From Bacteroidia bacterium (GTDB lineage Bacteria; Bacteroidota; Bacteroidia; JADZBD01), in the NCBI GenBank assembly GCA_020852255.1, contig JADZBD010000004.1:1-64000 (forward strand): DNA of 64,000 bases, written 5' to 3'. Positions within the stretch are counted from its first letter, which is position 1, and each line of letters begins with the position of its first letter. Below the pieces are notes generated by a model. The model saw only the letters and a program-made list of their open reading frames with translations. It was not told the DNA's origin and did not search any database. Position numbers and translations under genes: made by a program. Below, in pieces: positions 54,447-63,343 of this stretch.

Positions 54447-55276
54447 AGACGTTACTGCTGCTGCTCTCCGGAGTCATTTTATTATGCCCGGAACTGCTTT
54501 CCCAAACTTCCGGTCCGGCCGGCCCTGGCTCCGCAGTCAACACGATGTGTAGTTTTTCGTACAGCAGCATGGTGGGATATACTCCTGCCACCAATGTAAT
54601 GAGTTCAGACAATGTGTATGCAACCGCGTCACATTGCGATTGCTGTGATCAGAATACCCAGTGTTTGTTTGCCACTAATTTCGGATTCAGCATTCCCCTT
54701 TCTGCCACCATCAATGGCATCGTTGCGGAAGTAGAGAAGCGGTCCGGACCGAACGGACAGATGCAGGATAACCCGGTAATGATTCTGAAGAACGGAACCG
54801 AGACCGGCACCAGTCATTCCCTTCCCGGCAACTGGGGTTACACAGATCAGTATTACACCTACGGCAGTTCCACAGATCTGTGGGGTGCCACATGGTCGCC
54901 GGCTGACATCAATAACTCAGGATTTGGCCTGGGATTTGCCTCCATCAGTTACACCTGCTTCGGAAACAATCAGCCGCTGGTTTCTTATATTGATCATGTA
55001 CGGATAACCATTCATTACACGGATTTAAGTACCGGTATCCATTCTTCCCAAAGCAGCGATGAGATACGTGCCGGAGCCGACCGAGATGGCTTTTTCGTTT
55101 ACCTTCCGGCTGAAGGAATTATTAAGCTGGTTATTACCGACCTGTCAGGCAGGCAGCGAATGCAACAGGATATCTCAGGTAAAGGATATCATCCTGTGTT
55201 TTGTGAGGAACATGGCATGTTTCTTTTGCAGGTCATCGGCACGAACGGTGTTGCTGCCTTTCGTGTATTTCGCTGA
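54443..55276 (+). CDS. Secreted Cys-rich protein with a degenerate sorting-like C-terminus
   Basis: 277 residues with a signal peptide (MKTLLLLLSGVILLCPELLS). The body contains a compact Cys cluster (SHCDCCDQNTQC) and a beta-sandwich-like region (GIVAEVEKRSGPNGQ, VSYIDHVRITIHY). The last 70 residues resemble a T9SS sorting domain in the strands IIKLVITDLSGRQRM and MFLLQVIGTNGV but lack the PNP motif, so export by T9SS is less certain. Translation is coupled to the upstream kelch gene. I do not recognise the central domain. Confidence 0.72.
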   Translation: MKTLLLLLSGVILLCPELLSQTSGPAGPGSAVNTMCSFSYSSMVGYTPATNVMSSDNVYATASHCDCCDQNTQCLFATNFGFSIPLSATINGIVAEVEKRSGPNGQMQDNPVMILKNGTETGTSHSLPGNWGYTDQYYTYGSSTDLWGATWSPADINNSGFGLGFASISYTCFGNNQPLVSYIDHVRITIHYTDLSTGIHSSQSSDEIRAGADRDGFFVYLPAEGIIKLVITDLSGRQRMQQDISGKGYHPVFCEEHGMFLLQVIGTNGVAAFRVFR

Positions 55277-55282
55277 TTTCAC

Positions 55283-55290
55283 TATCTTTA
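55283..55290 (+). promoter_or_regulatory. Promoter -7 element of the tRNA-Cys unit
   Basis: TATCTTTA, fitting TAnnTTTA, seven bases after the stop of the 54443 gene. A perfect six-base inverted repeat, CCCTTT/AAAGGG, lies at the expected start point (55294-55306). Confidence 0.55.
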
Positions 55291-55304
55291 CGTCCCTTTA
55301 AAAG

Positions 55305-55368
55305 GGTCCTGTAGTCCGCCGTGGCGGATGGGCAGAGCAGTAAAGCTCTCTAAAAAATCTCAAATATT
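55305..55368 (+). pseudogene. tRNA-like relic upstream of tRNA-Cys
   Basis: This 64-base stretch begins with the same ten bases as the tRNA-Cys gene (GGTCCTGTAG) and also shares GGCAGAGC and AAAGCTC with it. In place of the D-arm is a perfect hairpin (TCCGCC-GT-GGCGGA, 55315-55328). The anticodon-like stem AGAGC/GCTCT closes a six-base loop, not seven, and the T-arm and 3' acceptor strand are missing. It looks like a tandem copy of tRNA-Cys with an internal deletion. It would be transcribed with the real tRNA and may be inert or processed. Confidence 0.6.
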
Positions 55369-55439
55369 GGTCCTGTAGCCGAGAGGTTAGGCAGAGCTCT
55401 GCAAAAGCTCCTACACCAGTTCGAATCTGGTCGGGACCT
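55369..55439 (+). tRNA. tRNA-Cys (anticodon GCA)
   Basis: A full cloverleaf of 71 bases. The acceptor is GGTCCTG/CGGGACC with one G-T pair, followed by T8-A9. The D-arm is GCC/GGC. The anticodon arm is GAGCT-CTGCAAA-AGCTC with GCA at 55401-55403. The T-arm is ACCAG-TTCGAAT-CTGGT. CCA is not encoded. Confidence 0.95.
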
Positions 55440-55459
55440 CAATATATCAATGAACGATG

Positions 55460-55487
55460 AAAGCGCTTTTGGGCGCTTTTATCATTT
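55460..55487 (+). terminator. Terminator after tRNA-Cys
   Basis: AAAGCGC (55460-55466) pairs with GCGCTTT (55473-55479) around a six-base loop, then a T-rich tail. Confidence 0.8.
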
Positions 55488-55490
55488 TTG

Positions 55491-55498
55491 TATCTTTA
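55491..55498 (+). promoter_or_regulatory. Candidate -7 element of the delta-60 gene
   Basis: TATCTTTA, fitting TAnnTTTA, right after the tRNA terminator. If used, the leader to the chosen start is about 105 bases. Confidence 0.5.
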
Positions 55499-55607
55499 TA
55501 CTGTTCCAGGCATCCCCCTCTGTTTCTCAGATTACGAACCTGTGCATGAAATAAGCACTTTAAGTTCGCCTTTGGTTCACGCCATAAGAAGGATCTTTTC
55601 CGTTAAC

Positions 55608-57995
55608 GTGCGGCATCATACCTTTTTGCTTATTCTTTGGGCCTCCAACGCCAACTGGAGTTTTTCCCAAACCACCGGCGTAAACCAATATGCGTGGATC
55701 ACTAACGGTCCGGTGTATTGCATTGAACCCTCTCTGAATGGTGTGTATGTTGGGGGAAACTTCACCGATGTGGGTCCACCCACCGGCCACTTCGTTTTTC
55801 TTGATTCCACATCCGGTTCGGTGCTTCCCGGCCATCCGAAAATCTCCGGCAACATTTATTCCTGCATTGAAGATTCCCTGGGCGGCTGGATCATTGGTGG
55901 TGAGTTCCTCTATAAGAATGTTAGAAATCTTGCCCGGATCAGCTCAACCGGTCAGGTGGATACGAATTGGTTTCCGAATCCTGACGGACCAGTGTACTGC
56001 ATCTCCAGAGGGAAAAAACGCATTTACTTCGGCGGAATCTTCGCCAACGTGGAGGGTGAATCCCGTACCAATATCGCCGCCATTGATACCAATGGCACAC
56101 TTGACCTCAACTGGATACCTCAGTCTGATGGCCCAGTTTATGCACTCATCGCTGACACAGCAAATGATCTTGTTTACGCAGGAGGTGATTTTTCACAGAT
56201 CGGGGGTGCGGCCCGAAGCAATATTGCACGGCTTGATACCATCACCGGATCTATACTTGGACCTGCTTTTCCATACATTGATTATTCCTTTTTGGTGAAC
56301 GGTGTCATTCACTGTCTGGCGTTAAGGAATGATACCTTATTTGCCGGCGGCGATTTTACAGAAGTAAACAATTCTCCCCGTCAAAGGTTTGCCGCCTTCT
56401 CCACAGCCAATACCCTGCTCGGGATCTCGGTGTCCTGTAACGCAACGGTGTATGCACTCGCGTTGCATGATGGTAATCTGATCCTCGGAGGTGCCTTCAG
56501 TACCGTCAACAGCACCATGCGTAACCGCATCTGTATGTTAGATATTGGGTCCGGAATGCTTACCTCCTTCAATCCATACTTCGATGGCCGGATTATGACG
56601 CTTCAATGCAATGATTCACTGATTTATGCGGGTGGAATCTTCGAAACGATAAACAATATTCCCCGGAAAAATCTTGCCGCGATCGGAATGAATTCCGGTA
56701 CACTTTCTCCCTGGAATCCTCATATGAGTAATGCGGTACGATGCCTGCTGGTGCAAAACGATACGATCATTTGCGGTGGAGAATTCTCCAGTGCCGGAGG
56801 ACTTTCGGTACAGTACATCTTTGAATTTGATCCGGTTACCGGGCAACCTACGTCTTTCAGCCCCGGAACAAATGGTCCCGTAAATACTGCTTTTCTCAAA
56901 GATTCCATGCTGTTCCTTGGGGGACAATTCTTCGAAGCATCCGGCCAATCCAGGATGAATCTCGCCATCTACAATGTTAACACCGGCGCACTATCCACGC
57001 AAGAGTTCCCGGTTAATGGTCCTGTCAGAAAAATTACGGCATCGGGAAATGAGTTATTTCTGGGCGGAAATTTCACCATGGTAAACAACTTACCCAGAAG
57101 CAATGCAGCTTCCATTGATCTTAATCTAAATCAGGTTACAATGTGGGCACCGGATCCTAATGGAACGGTGAATGATATTATTGTATCCGGCGACCGGATC
57201 TACATCGCAGGATATTTTTTGCAAGTAAAGGGTTATCCGAAAAAAAGGATAGCCTGCGTGAGCAGAACCACATCCTATCCGTTGATGAACTGGAGTGCTG
57301 ATTTCAATGACGGCGTATACGACATTGTAATCCATAATGGTCACTTATATGCCGGAGGATTTTACACGCTGATTAATGGTCAATCCAGAAACTATCTGGC
57401 TCGCCTGGATACCTCCAATGGCGCCTTGAGCACCTGGAACCCTAACCCAAACCAGATCGTTCATTGCCTGTTTTTGCATGGAGATAGCCTTTTAGTGGGA
57501 GGAAGATTCAACTCCATCCTGAACACCTGGAGACCGGGTAGTGCGGAGATCGATCTGAACTCTGATCAACTTACTGCTTTTTTCACTCCAACGGATAAAT
57601 ATATATATAGTATGTTGTATAAGAACGGGAATCATTACCTCGGTGGCAATTACGCTGAAATATGCAGCATGTATCATCCGCATTTTGCCGTTCACTACAA
57701 CGCATTGCTCACGTCGGCTCCTCTGTCAGCCGGGAATGAAAATGATATTCTTGTTTATCCGAATCCAAGCCAGGGTGTGGTGGTGGTAACACTTTCAGGA
57801 CCTGTACCCGATCATGCAACAATCAGCATTTCGGATCTTTCCGGACGCCTTATCGTGAAACAGGGTATTTCTCCCGATAAAACCTCTCCTGAATTCAGGT
57901 TAGACTTAAGTGCATTCAGCAACGGAGTCTATTTCTGCACGATTGAAGGCGATTCACTTCGGAAGGTGTGTAAATTGATCATCCGCAAAGATTAA
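55608..57995 (+). CDS. T9SS-sorted delta-60 repeat protein
   Basis: 795 residues from GTG 55608. That codon starts a plausible signal peptide (RHHTFLLILWASNANWSFSQ). The frame is open further upstream to 55488 but holds no ATG after the promoter, so the start is uncertain. The body has about 14 repeats of roughly 50 residues, each with a core such as VYAGGDFSQIGG, LFAGGDFTEVNN or LFLGGNFTMVNN. This is the delta-60 pattern that folds as stacked propellers. The end is a type A sorting domain (ILVYPNPSQGVVVVTLSG, ISDLSGRLI, FSNGVYFCTIEG). Likely a large surface or released structural protein. Confidence 0.85.
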   Translation: MRHHTFLLILWASNANWSFSQTTGVNQYAWITNGPVYCIEPSLNGVYVGGNFTDVGPPTGHFVFLDSTSGSVLPGHPKISGNIYSCIEDSLGGWIIGGEFLYKNVRNLARISSTGQVDTNWFPNPDGPVYCISRGKKRIYFGGIFANVEGESRTNIAAIDTNGTLDLNWIPQSDGPVYALIADTANDLVYAGGDFSQIGGAARSNIARLDTITGSILGPAFPYIDYSFLVNGVIHCLALRNDTLFAGGDFTEVNNSPRQRFAAFSTANTLLGISVSCNATVYALALHDGNLILGGAFSTVNSTMRNRICMLDIGSGMLTSFNPYFDGRIMTLQCNDSLIYAGGIFETINNIPRKNLAAIGMNSGTLSPWNPHMSNAVRCLLVQNDTIICGGEFSSAGGLSVQYIFEFDPVTGQPTSFSPGTNGPVNTAFLKDSMLFLGGQFFEASGQSRMNLAIYNVNTGALSTQEFPVNGPVRKITASGNELFLGGNFTMVNNLPRSNAASIDLNLNQVTMWAPDPNGTVNDIIVSGDRIYIAGYFLQVKGYPKKRIACVSRTTSYPLMNWSADFNDGVYDIVIHNGHLYAGGFYTLINGQSRNYLARLDTSNGALSTWNPNPNQIVHCLFLHGDSLLVGGRFNSILNTWRPGSAEIDLNSDQLTAFFTPTDKYIYSMLYKNGNHYLGGNYAEICSMYHPHFAVHYNALLTSAPLSAGNENDILVYPNPSQGVVVVTLSGPVPDHATISISDLSGRLIVKQGISPDKTSPEFRLDLSAFSNGVYFCTIEGDSLRKVCKLIIRKD

Positions 57996-58049
57996 AGACA
58001 AAGAGACGCGGCATCACCCCAAAAATAACAGTACGCACTGGCACTGCAT

Positions 58050-58916
58050 TTATTCCTTCACGATGAATTTCATGATCTGTTTACCCTCTGTGAGGATACG
58101 GATGGTATAAATGCCTGCAGGTAGGCCGCTGAGGTCAGCGCTGAAAACTCCGGTAGCGTTTTGATATTCCTGAACACCCTGTCCGAATACATTTAAAACC
58201 TCTATATCCACACCGGCAGGAAATGAACTGAGGTCAATTGAAAACAGACCCTTGCTCGGGTTGGGGAACACGATTAGATCCTTCGGATAAATATCTGCGG
58301 CCACCTCGGTACTGAGATTACCCGTGATTAAAATATTATCAATGGCAAATGAAGGATTGGTACCATACCCAGAGCTTGTGAATCCGAAGCGCAGGCGTAA
58401 ATCCGTTTGATTTAAAATTCCGGGAACCTGTGCAGAACTAATCGTCTGTGCTGCCCAGTTCGGATTACCACTATATCTTGCAACAGGCGATGTAATATTG
58501 GTCCAGCTGTTACCCCCGTCCGTGCTGTAATCCACAAACCCGTAACTTGCCAATAAGGGACCCGTTTGTCCCTGACACAGCCAATCAAACTGAATTGTTA
58601 CTGCCGGCTGCCCAACAGTACTGAATCCGGAGGTCATGGTAGCATATACCGTTTCACCTGAACCACTTCCAAGGATCACATATACCGCACAATAATCTCC
58701 CGACAGATCGTCATACACATGCAGGTAATTGCCTCCTCCCTGATTGGGGGTATTGTCTACACAGGTGTAGACATTGTTCACCACCCAGGTGTTGAATGCA
58801 TTGCCCATCTGTAAATTCCATCCGGCATTGCCGTTGGTGAAATTATTCTGGTAAAGAGTGGTTTGAGAAACTCCTGCCAAAGACAGGAACAAAAGGGCGG
58901 AGAAAAGAGTCTTCAT
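58050..58916 (-). CDS. T9SS-sorted MAM/lectin-like protein
   Basis: 288 residues from ATG 58916 (MKTLFSALLFLSLAGVSQ); the frame is open further upstream, but the promoter lies in between. The single beta-sandwich domain (about residues 20-195) resembles MAM or jelly-roll modules: NNFTNGNAGWNLQ, VTIQFDWLCQGQ, VDYSTDGGNSWTNI, LRLRFGFTSSGYG, FAIDNILITG. A type A sorting domain follows (LIVFPNPSKGLFSIDLSS, LPAGIYTIRIL). Probably binds glycans or other cells; not proven. Confidence 0.82.
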   Translation of the reverse strand: MKTLFSALLFLSLAGVSQTTLYQNNFTNGNAGWNLQMGNAFNTWVVNNVYTCVDNTPNQGGGNYLHVYDDLSGDYCAVYVILGSGSGETVYATMTSGFSTVGQPAVTIQFDWLCQGQTGPLLASYGFVDYSTDGGNSWTNITSPVARYSGNPNWAAQTISSAQVPGILNQTDLRLRFGFTSSGYGTNPSFAIDNILITGNLSTEVAADIYPKDLIVFPNPSKGLFSIDLSSFPAGVDIEVLNVFGQGVQEYQNATGVFSADLSGLPAGIYTIRILTEGKQIMKFIVKE

Positions 58917-58943
58917 GAGAACGGGCGTATGCGGTGGAACATG

Positions 58944-58951
58944 TAAAGTTA
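58944..58951 (-). promoter_or_regulatory. Promoter -7 element of the 58916 gene
   Basis: The minus strand reads TAACTTTA, fitting TAnnTTTA, 27 bases before the ATG. Confidence 0.5.
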
Positions 58952-59033
58952 ATGAAGTAGAGCAATATATGCAAACCGGGAGCTTGTCATCTGTCAGAAT
59001 GAGTAAGATCATATCCAAAGAGTATACGTGCAA

Positions 59034-59041
59034 TACATTTG
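59034..59041 (+). promoter_or_regulatory. Promoter -7 element of the 59058 gene
   Basis: TACATTTG, an exact TAnnTTTG match, 16 bases before ATG 59058. It makes the in-frame start at 59028 impossible. Confidence 0.7.
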
Positions 59042-59057
59042 CATTAAAATATATACC

Positions 59058-60434
59058 ATGAAAACGCTCTTTACAGTATCCTTGTTTTTGATCGGGATGA
59101 CCGGAGTTTCCCAAACTATTCCGAACGGTGGTTTTGAAAGTTGGAATACCGTCACGTTTCTGAATCCCTCAAACTACCCTCAGACCTCTAATTACGACGG
59201 ATACCGGTACGGATTGCCTGTTAACACCACGCGCGTTACAGATGCTCAGCTTGGAACCTATGCCGTGAATATGGTTACGGTCTCCAACAGCACGGATACT
59301 ATGTTCGGGTACTTTGTGAACGGAGATCCCGGTACACTGGAAGGTGGAATTCCAATGAATCAGATTCCTACTTCCCTGACCGGATATTACAAGTGTTCGG
59401 TTCCGGCCGGAGATACCGCTATCTTTTTGCTTGTATTTAAGCAGGCCGGCAATCCCATCGGCCAATACATCTATAAATTCACTGGCACCCAAAGCACCTA
59501 TGCTCCCTTTTCTATTCCTGTTTCGCTACCGGGCAATCCGGATTCTGTTATTGTTGGGGCAGCCTCCAGCAACGCGTTTCAATGGCAGGGTATTCCTGGA
59601 AGCATGCTGCAACTCGACAATCTTTCTTTTACCGGGGTTAGCAACCAGCCCCCACTGCTCAACGGAAGTTTTGAAAACTGGGCCAATCAGAACATGCATT
59701 TCCCCTCGCAGCTTACAGTGGGAGGTGATACAGCAGTGAGAACTACGGATGCCTATGCGGGAACGTATGCCATCAAACTTACAACGATGGATTACGGAAA
59801 TAATAACTACGGACAATCTGCGGTAACAAACGGGCTTTTTACTGACAACGGCGTACAAGGAGGCCGGCCATTTTCTTTAATGACGGATACCATTTGCGGG
59901 TACTATAAATACCTGGTGAACGGAATCGACAGCGCTGCGTTGTGGGTCAACATCACCTCCGGAGGAAACCCGGTGGGTGGAATATATACAGGTCTGCCGC
60001 CCGTCTCAGTGTATACCTATTTTGAATTTCCGCTGATATCCGGCTCAATGCCTGATACCCTGCTCTTCTTCGCCGGCTCTTCTTCTAATAATACCACACA
60101 GGCCAATGTAGGCAGTCGGCTTTATCTGGATGATGTGCGTCTGAAAAGCCAGCCTGTTTCAGTTACTTCCACAACGCATTGGAGAAAACAGCTCCGGCTT
60201 TCTCCGAATCCCGCAACGGATCATACCCGTATAGAATGGAACACCGGATCGTCCGAACCTGTGGTAATCACCCTTTCAGACATTCAGGGAAAGGTGATCT
60301 CTGTATTTTCATTGCCCGGGAATACCCCCCACATGCTGCTAGACCTGAATGGATTTGAAGCCGGAGCATATCTCGTAAATGTAAAAACTCAAAGCACCAG
60401 CCTGAGTAAAAAACTAATCGTGAACGGACACTAA
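59058..60434 (+). CDS. T9SS-sorted protein with two tandem carbohydrate-binding-like domains
   Basis: 458 residues with a signal peptide (MKTLFTVSLFLIGMTGVSQ). Two homologous beta-sandwich domains follow. The first starts PNGGFESWNTVTF (about residue 20) and the second LNGSFENWANQNMHF (about residue 205). Each has a GTYAxxxxT strand, a GYYK strand and a closing LDN or LDD strand. The GFE-x-W start recalls PCMD-type and other carbohydrate-binding modules of Bacteroidota. A type A sorting domain ends the protein (LSPNPATDHTRIEW, TLSDIQGKVI, FEAGAYLVNVK). Function in adhesion or polysaccharide binding is inferred. Confidence 0.83.
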   Translation: MKTLFTVSLFLIGMTGVSQTIPNGGFESWNTVTFLNPSNYPQTSNYDGYRYGLPVNTTRVTDAQLGTYAVNMVTVSNSTDTMFGYFVNGDPGTLEGGIPMNQIPTSLTGYYKCSVPAGDTAIFLLVFKQAGNPIGQYIYKFTGTQSTYAPFSIPVSLPGNPDSVIVGAASSNAFQWQGIPGSMLQLDNLSFTGVSNQPPLLNGSFENWANQNMHFPSQLTVGGDTAVRTTDAYAGTYAIKLTTMDYGNNNYGQSAVTNGLFTDNGVQGGRPFSLMTDTICGYYKYLVNGIDSAALWVNITSGGNPVGGIYTGLPPVSVYTYFEFPLISGSMPDTLLFFAGSSSNNTTQANVGSRLYLDDVRLKSQPVSVTSTTHWRKQLRLSPNPATDHTRIEWNTGSSEPVVITLSDIQGKVISVFSLPGNTPHMLLDLNGFEAGAYLVNVKTQSTSLSKKLIVNGH

Positions 60435-60463
60435 ACCGTTCGGTTTCTTTAAGGAACAGATTG

Positions 60464-60471
60464 TACCTTTG
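60464..60471 (+). promoter_or_regulatory. Promoter -7 element of the TPR sensor pair
   Basis: TACCTTTG, an exact TAnnTTTG match, seven bases before ATG 60479. The in-frame TTG at 60461 lies just before it, so it cannot be the start. Confidence 0.7.
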
Positions 60472-60478
60472 GGATGCT

Positions 60479-61894
60479 ATGCCGTTCCGGGTACTTCTGT
60501 TTCTTTTTCTTTCTTCCCCCCTTCTCTTTTCCCAAACCATACCGGATTCTCTGTACCGGCAGATCAAAGGAGGCACAGATTCTGTACGTCTGAAAGCGCT
60601 GCTTCAACTCAGCAAAACACATTCGTCCATTTTCCACGATTCCGGACTTTGGTATGGCAAGAAAGCCCTGGAACTTGCGACCGATCTGGAGGACCTCAAA
60701 AATCAGGCCTGGGCATTGAATTACATCGGGAGTACTTTTTATTACCATGGCAATTACGACAGCGCCCGTAAATACCACGAGGAAGCACTGGACATTCGTT
60801 TAATCATCGGAGATAAAAAAGGATTAGGTGCCTCCTACAACAACCTGGGAAATATCTATGACGATGAAGGTAATTCTTCCGTTGCACTGGAATATTATCA
60901 AAAGGCCCAGCGCTATTTTGAAGAGATCGGTTTCCTGACCGGGATGGCCATCACTTATAACAGTATTGGGAATCTCTACTATTACCGTAAAGAATTCGTG
61001 AAAGCCCTGGACTACTTTAAACGCTCTTATGCAATCCATGAAAAGGGCGGAGATACACTCGGGTTGATCCATACCTGGAATAACATGGCCATCATCTATG
61101 ACGACCTGAATGAAAAGAATAAGGCACTGGATTGCTACCTCCGCTCTTTGAGCATGGCTGAAAAATCCGGTTATACGGACGCCATCCTGACCTGCTATTC
61201 GAATCTGGCTCAGATCTACATGAATAATGGTGATTACAAGGTTTCGGAAGAATATACCCGAAAAGCCCTGAAAGCTAATGAGTCGTATGGTGACTCCACC
61301 CAACTGATCTCTCTGTATACCAATTTTGCAATACTCCACCGAAAGAAGGGAAATCTGGATTCTGCCATCTATTATTGCCAGTTGTCACAATCTATTGCCC
61401 TGCGGAATAAACTTCGCTCCTCTGTTGCCTACAATTACCAGTTTATGGCTGAGGTATTGGCCAAACAGGGCAAGTTTAAAGCGGCGTACGATATGCACAA
61501 GCTCTTTTCGCTGACAAACGATACCGTACTGAACGAGGAGAACAGCCGGCAGGTCAGCGAAATGGAAACACGGTTTGAAACGGCCAAAAAGGACAAGGAA
61601 ATCATAAAAAAGAATGCGGAAATAAAAAAAGCAGAAGCCGAAAGTGCCAGCAACACCCTTCAACGGAATGCACTCCTTGGAGGGTTGCTCGTACTATTAG
61701 CTTTCACCATCTATATTGCGAACAGCTACATAAAGAAAAAACGGGTACACCGGATTATGGCAGAACAAAAACATATTATTGAAGAAAAGCAGCGCGACAT
61801 TCTCGACAGCATTTACTATGCCCGGAAGATCCAGCGCTCTCTTCTGCCAAATGAGCACTACATGTTCCAAACTTTAAAACGGCTGAAACCATGA
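60479..61894 (+). CDS. TPR sensor ending at the phosphatase linker (no catalytic domain)
   Basis: 471 residues from ATG 60479 with a signal peptide (MPFRVLLFLFLSSPLLFSQ). About eight TPR units follow (GDKKGLGASYNNLGNIYDDE type), then a coiled coil, one membrane helix (ALLGGLLVLLAFTIYIANSYI), a second coiled coil and the linker ILDSIYYARKIQRSLLP. In the paralogue at 234 a SpoIIE phosphatase follows this kind of linker. Here the protein ends 14 residues later at a normal stop that overlaps the next start codon by four bases. It may signal by pairing with a separate effector or be a remnant. Confidence 0.84.
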   Translation: MPFRVLLFLFLSSPLLFSQTIPDSLYRQIKGGTDSVRLKALLQLSKTHSSIFHDSGLWYGKKALELATDLEDLKNQAWALNYIGSTFYYHGNYDSARKYHEEALDIRLIIGDKKGLGASYNNLGNIYDDEGNSSVALEYYQKAQRYFEEIGFLTGMAITYNSIGNLYYYRKEFVKALDYFKRSYAIHEKGGDTLGLIHTWNNMAIIYDDLNEKNKALDCYLRSLSMAEKSGYTDAILTCYSNLAQIYMNNGDYKVSEEYTRKALKANESYGDSTQLISLYTNFAILHRKKGNLDSAIYYCQLSQSIALRNKLRSSVAYNYQFMAEVLAKQGKFKAAYDMHKLFSLTNDTVLNEENSRQVSEMETRFETAKKDKEIIKKNAEIKKAEAESASNTLQRNALLGGLLVLLAFTIYIANSYIKKKRVHRIMAEQKHIIEEKQRDILDSIYYARKIQRSLLPNEHYMFQTLKRLKP

Positions 61895-63318
61895 AACGTT
61901 TGGGTCTGTTGTTGATCATGATTGCTCATGTGTTCTGCTGCTACAGCAACAACGAACATAGAACAGATAGTCTGTTAAAAAGACTGGAAACGGAACAGGT
62001 TGACAGCAATAAGGCAGATATTTTCAGAAGGCTGTATCGGTTAACGGTGAATTCTGAACCTGAAAAGGCTAAATACTTTCTTGAGCAGGGACTTACCCTT
62101 TCCCGGAAAGCCGGGTTGCTAAAGCGGGAAGCCATCTTCCTGAACGGCTTGGGAGAATATTACAGGAGGAAGGGTGATTTTAAACAAGCAGTCAGCTTTT
62201 ACATGCAGTCGCTGGCATTATGCCAAACACATAAATTCAGGCTGGAAGAATCCTGGGCATTCAACAATCTGGGAGAAGTGGCCCGGATGAAAGGAGATTA
62301 TACCACTGCCTTGAAGCAATATCAACAGAGCCTGCGTATCAAAGAAGAGCTGAATGATCAAAAAGCTGTTTCGAGCACACTGAACAACATCGGATTAATC
62401 TTTCTGGAGCAAAAGAAATATAAGGAAGCACTATTGTATTTTGAACGAAGCTTAGAAACCCGGGCCAAGCTTGGTCTGCGTGATCAGTTAGCCACTAATT
62501 ACACGAATATCGGAAGAATCTATTATGAAAGCGGAAACTACCTTCTTGCCCTCCAGTACTTTCAAAAAAGTCTGGAGTTAGACAGGGAATTCAACATGCC
62601 GGATGAGGTGATGATGGATTTGAATAATATCAGTGAGATGTATGTGCATTTGGGAAAAAGGGATTCCGCATTGATCATTATCCGGGAGGCGTTAAAAATT
62701 GCCATAGAACTCGGAGATACCTACACGGAAACCCTGATCCGCGTGAATGTTGGAGATCAGCTGATGGAACGTGGAGATGATAAAGAGGCCATCGTGCACT
62801 ATGAACGGGCTATTTCACTCGGGGAGCATTCCGGCTTCCGGGAGTTGCTGAAAGATGCCTATCGCGCACTCTCCGAATTATATTACAAGTGGGGCGATCA
62901 CGAGAAGGCTTTCACCCTGCATCAGCAGTATACTATTCTGAAAGATTCCATTTATAATGCAGAAAATCTGCGCATCGGGAACGAGATGCAGGTCAAATAT
63001 GAGACGGAAAAGAAGAACAAGGCTTTAACAGCTAAAAAAGCAGATGCCGAAGTAGCAGTGGCCGAAAATAAGAAACGCAGTCTTGAGCGGAACATGATGC
63101 TGGGAGGGGTAGGATTAGGTATTGCTTTGGCCATTTTTGTTTTCCGAAGTTTCCGGCAACAGCAAAGAAACAATAAAATGCTTCAGGAGCAAAAGGAGAT
63201 CATTGAAGAAAAACAAAGGGAGATATTGGACAGCATTCGTTATGCCAGGAGGATACAGCAGAGCCTGATGCCTACGGAAAAGAATATATCCAGGCACATA
63301 AGCAGAACGAAATCCTGA
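61891..63318 (+). CDS. TPR sensor ending at the phosphatase linker (no catalytic domain), second copy
   Basis: 475 residues, with a signal peptide (MKRLGLLLIMIAHVFCCYS) and overlapping the upstream paralogue (ATGA). The architecture is the same: about eight TPR units, coiled coil (EVAVAENKKRSLERN), a membrane helix (MLGGVGLGIALAIFVF), coiled coil and the linker ILDSIRYARRIQQSLMP, then a stop 14 residues later. The two genes therefore share the same end point, which argues for a functional architecture, not random truncation. It converges on the right-edge kelch gene with a 25-base gap. Confidence 0.84.
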   Translation: MKRLGLLLIMIAHVFCCYSNNEHRTDSLLKRLETEQVDSNKADIFRRLYRLTVNSEPEKAKYFLEQGLTLSRKAGLLKREAIFLNGLGEYYRRKGDFKQAVSFYMQSLALCQTHKFRLEESWAFNNLGEVARMKGDYTTALKQYQQSLRIKEELNDQKAVSSTLNNIGLIFLEQKKYKEALLYFERSLETRAKLGLRDQLATNYTNIGRIYYESGNYLLALQYFQKSLELDREFNMPDEVMMDLNNISEMYVHLGKRDSALIIIREALKIAIELGDTYTETLIRVNVGDQLMERGDDKEAIVHYERAISLGEHSGFRELLKDAYRALSELYYKWGDHEKAFTLHQQYTILKDSIYNAENLRIGNEMQVKYETEKKNKALTAKKADAEVAVAENKKRSLERNMMLGGVGLGIALAIFVFRSFRQQQRNNKMLQEQKEIIEEKQREILDSIRYARRIQQSLMPTEKNISRHISRTKS

Positions 63319-63343
63319 ATAACGGGTTCAGAAAAAGAAATAC

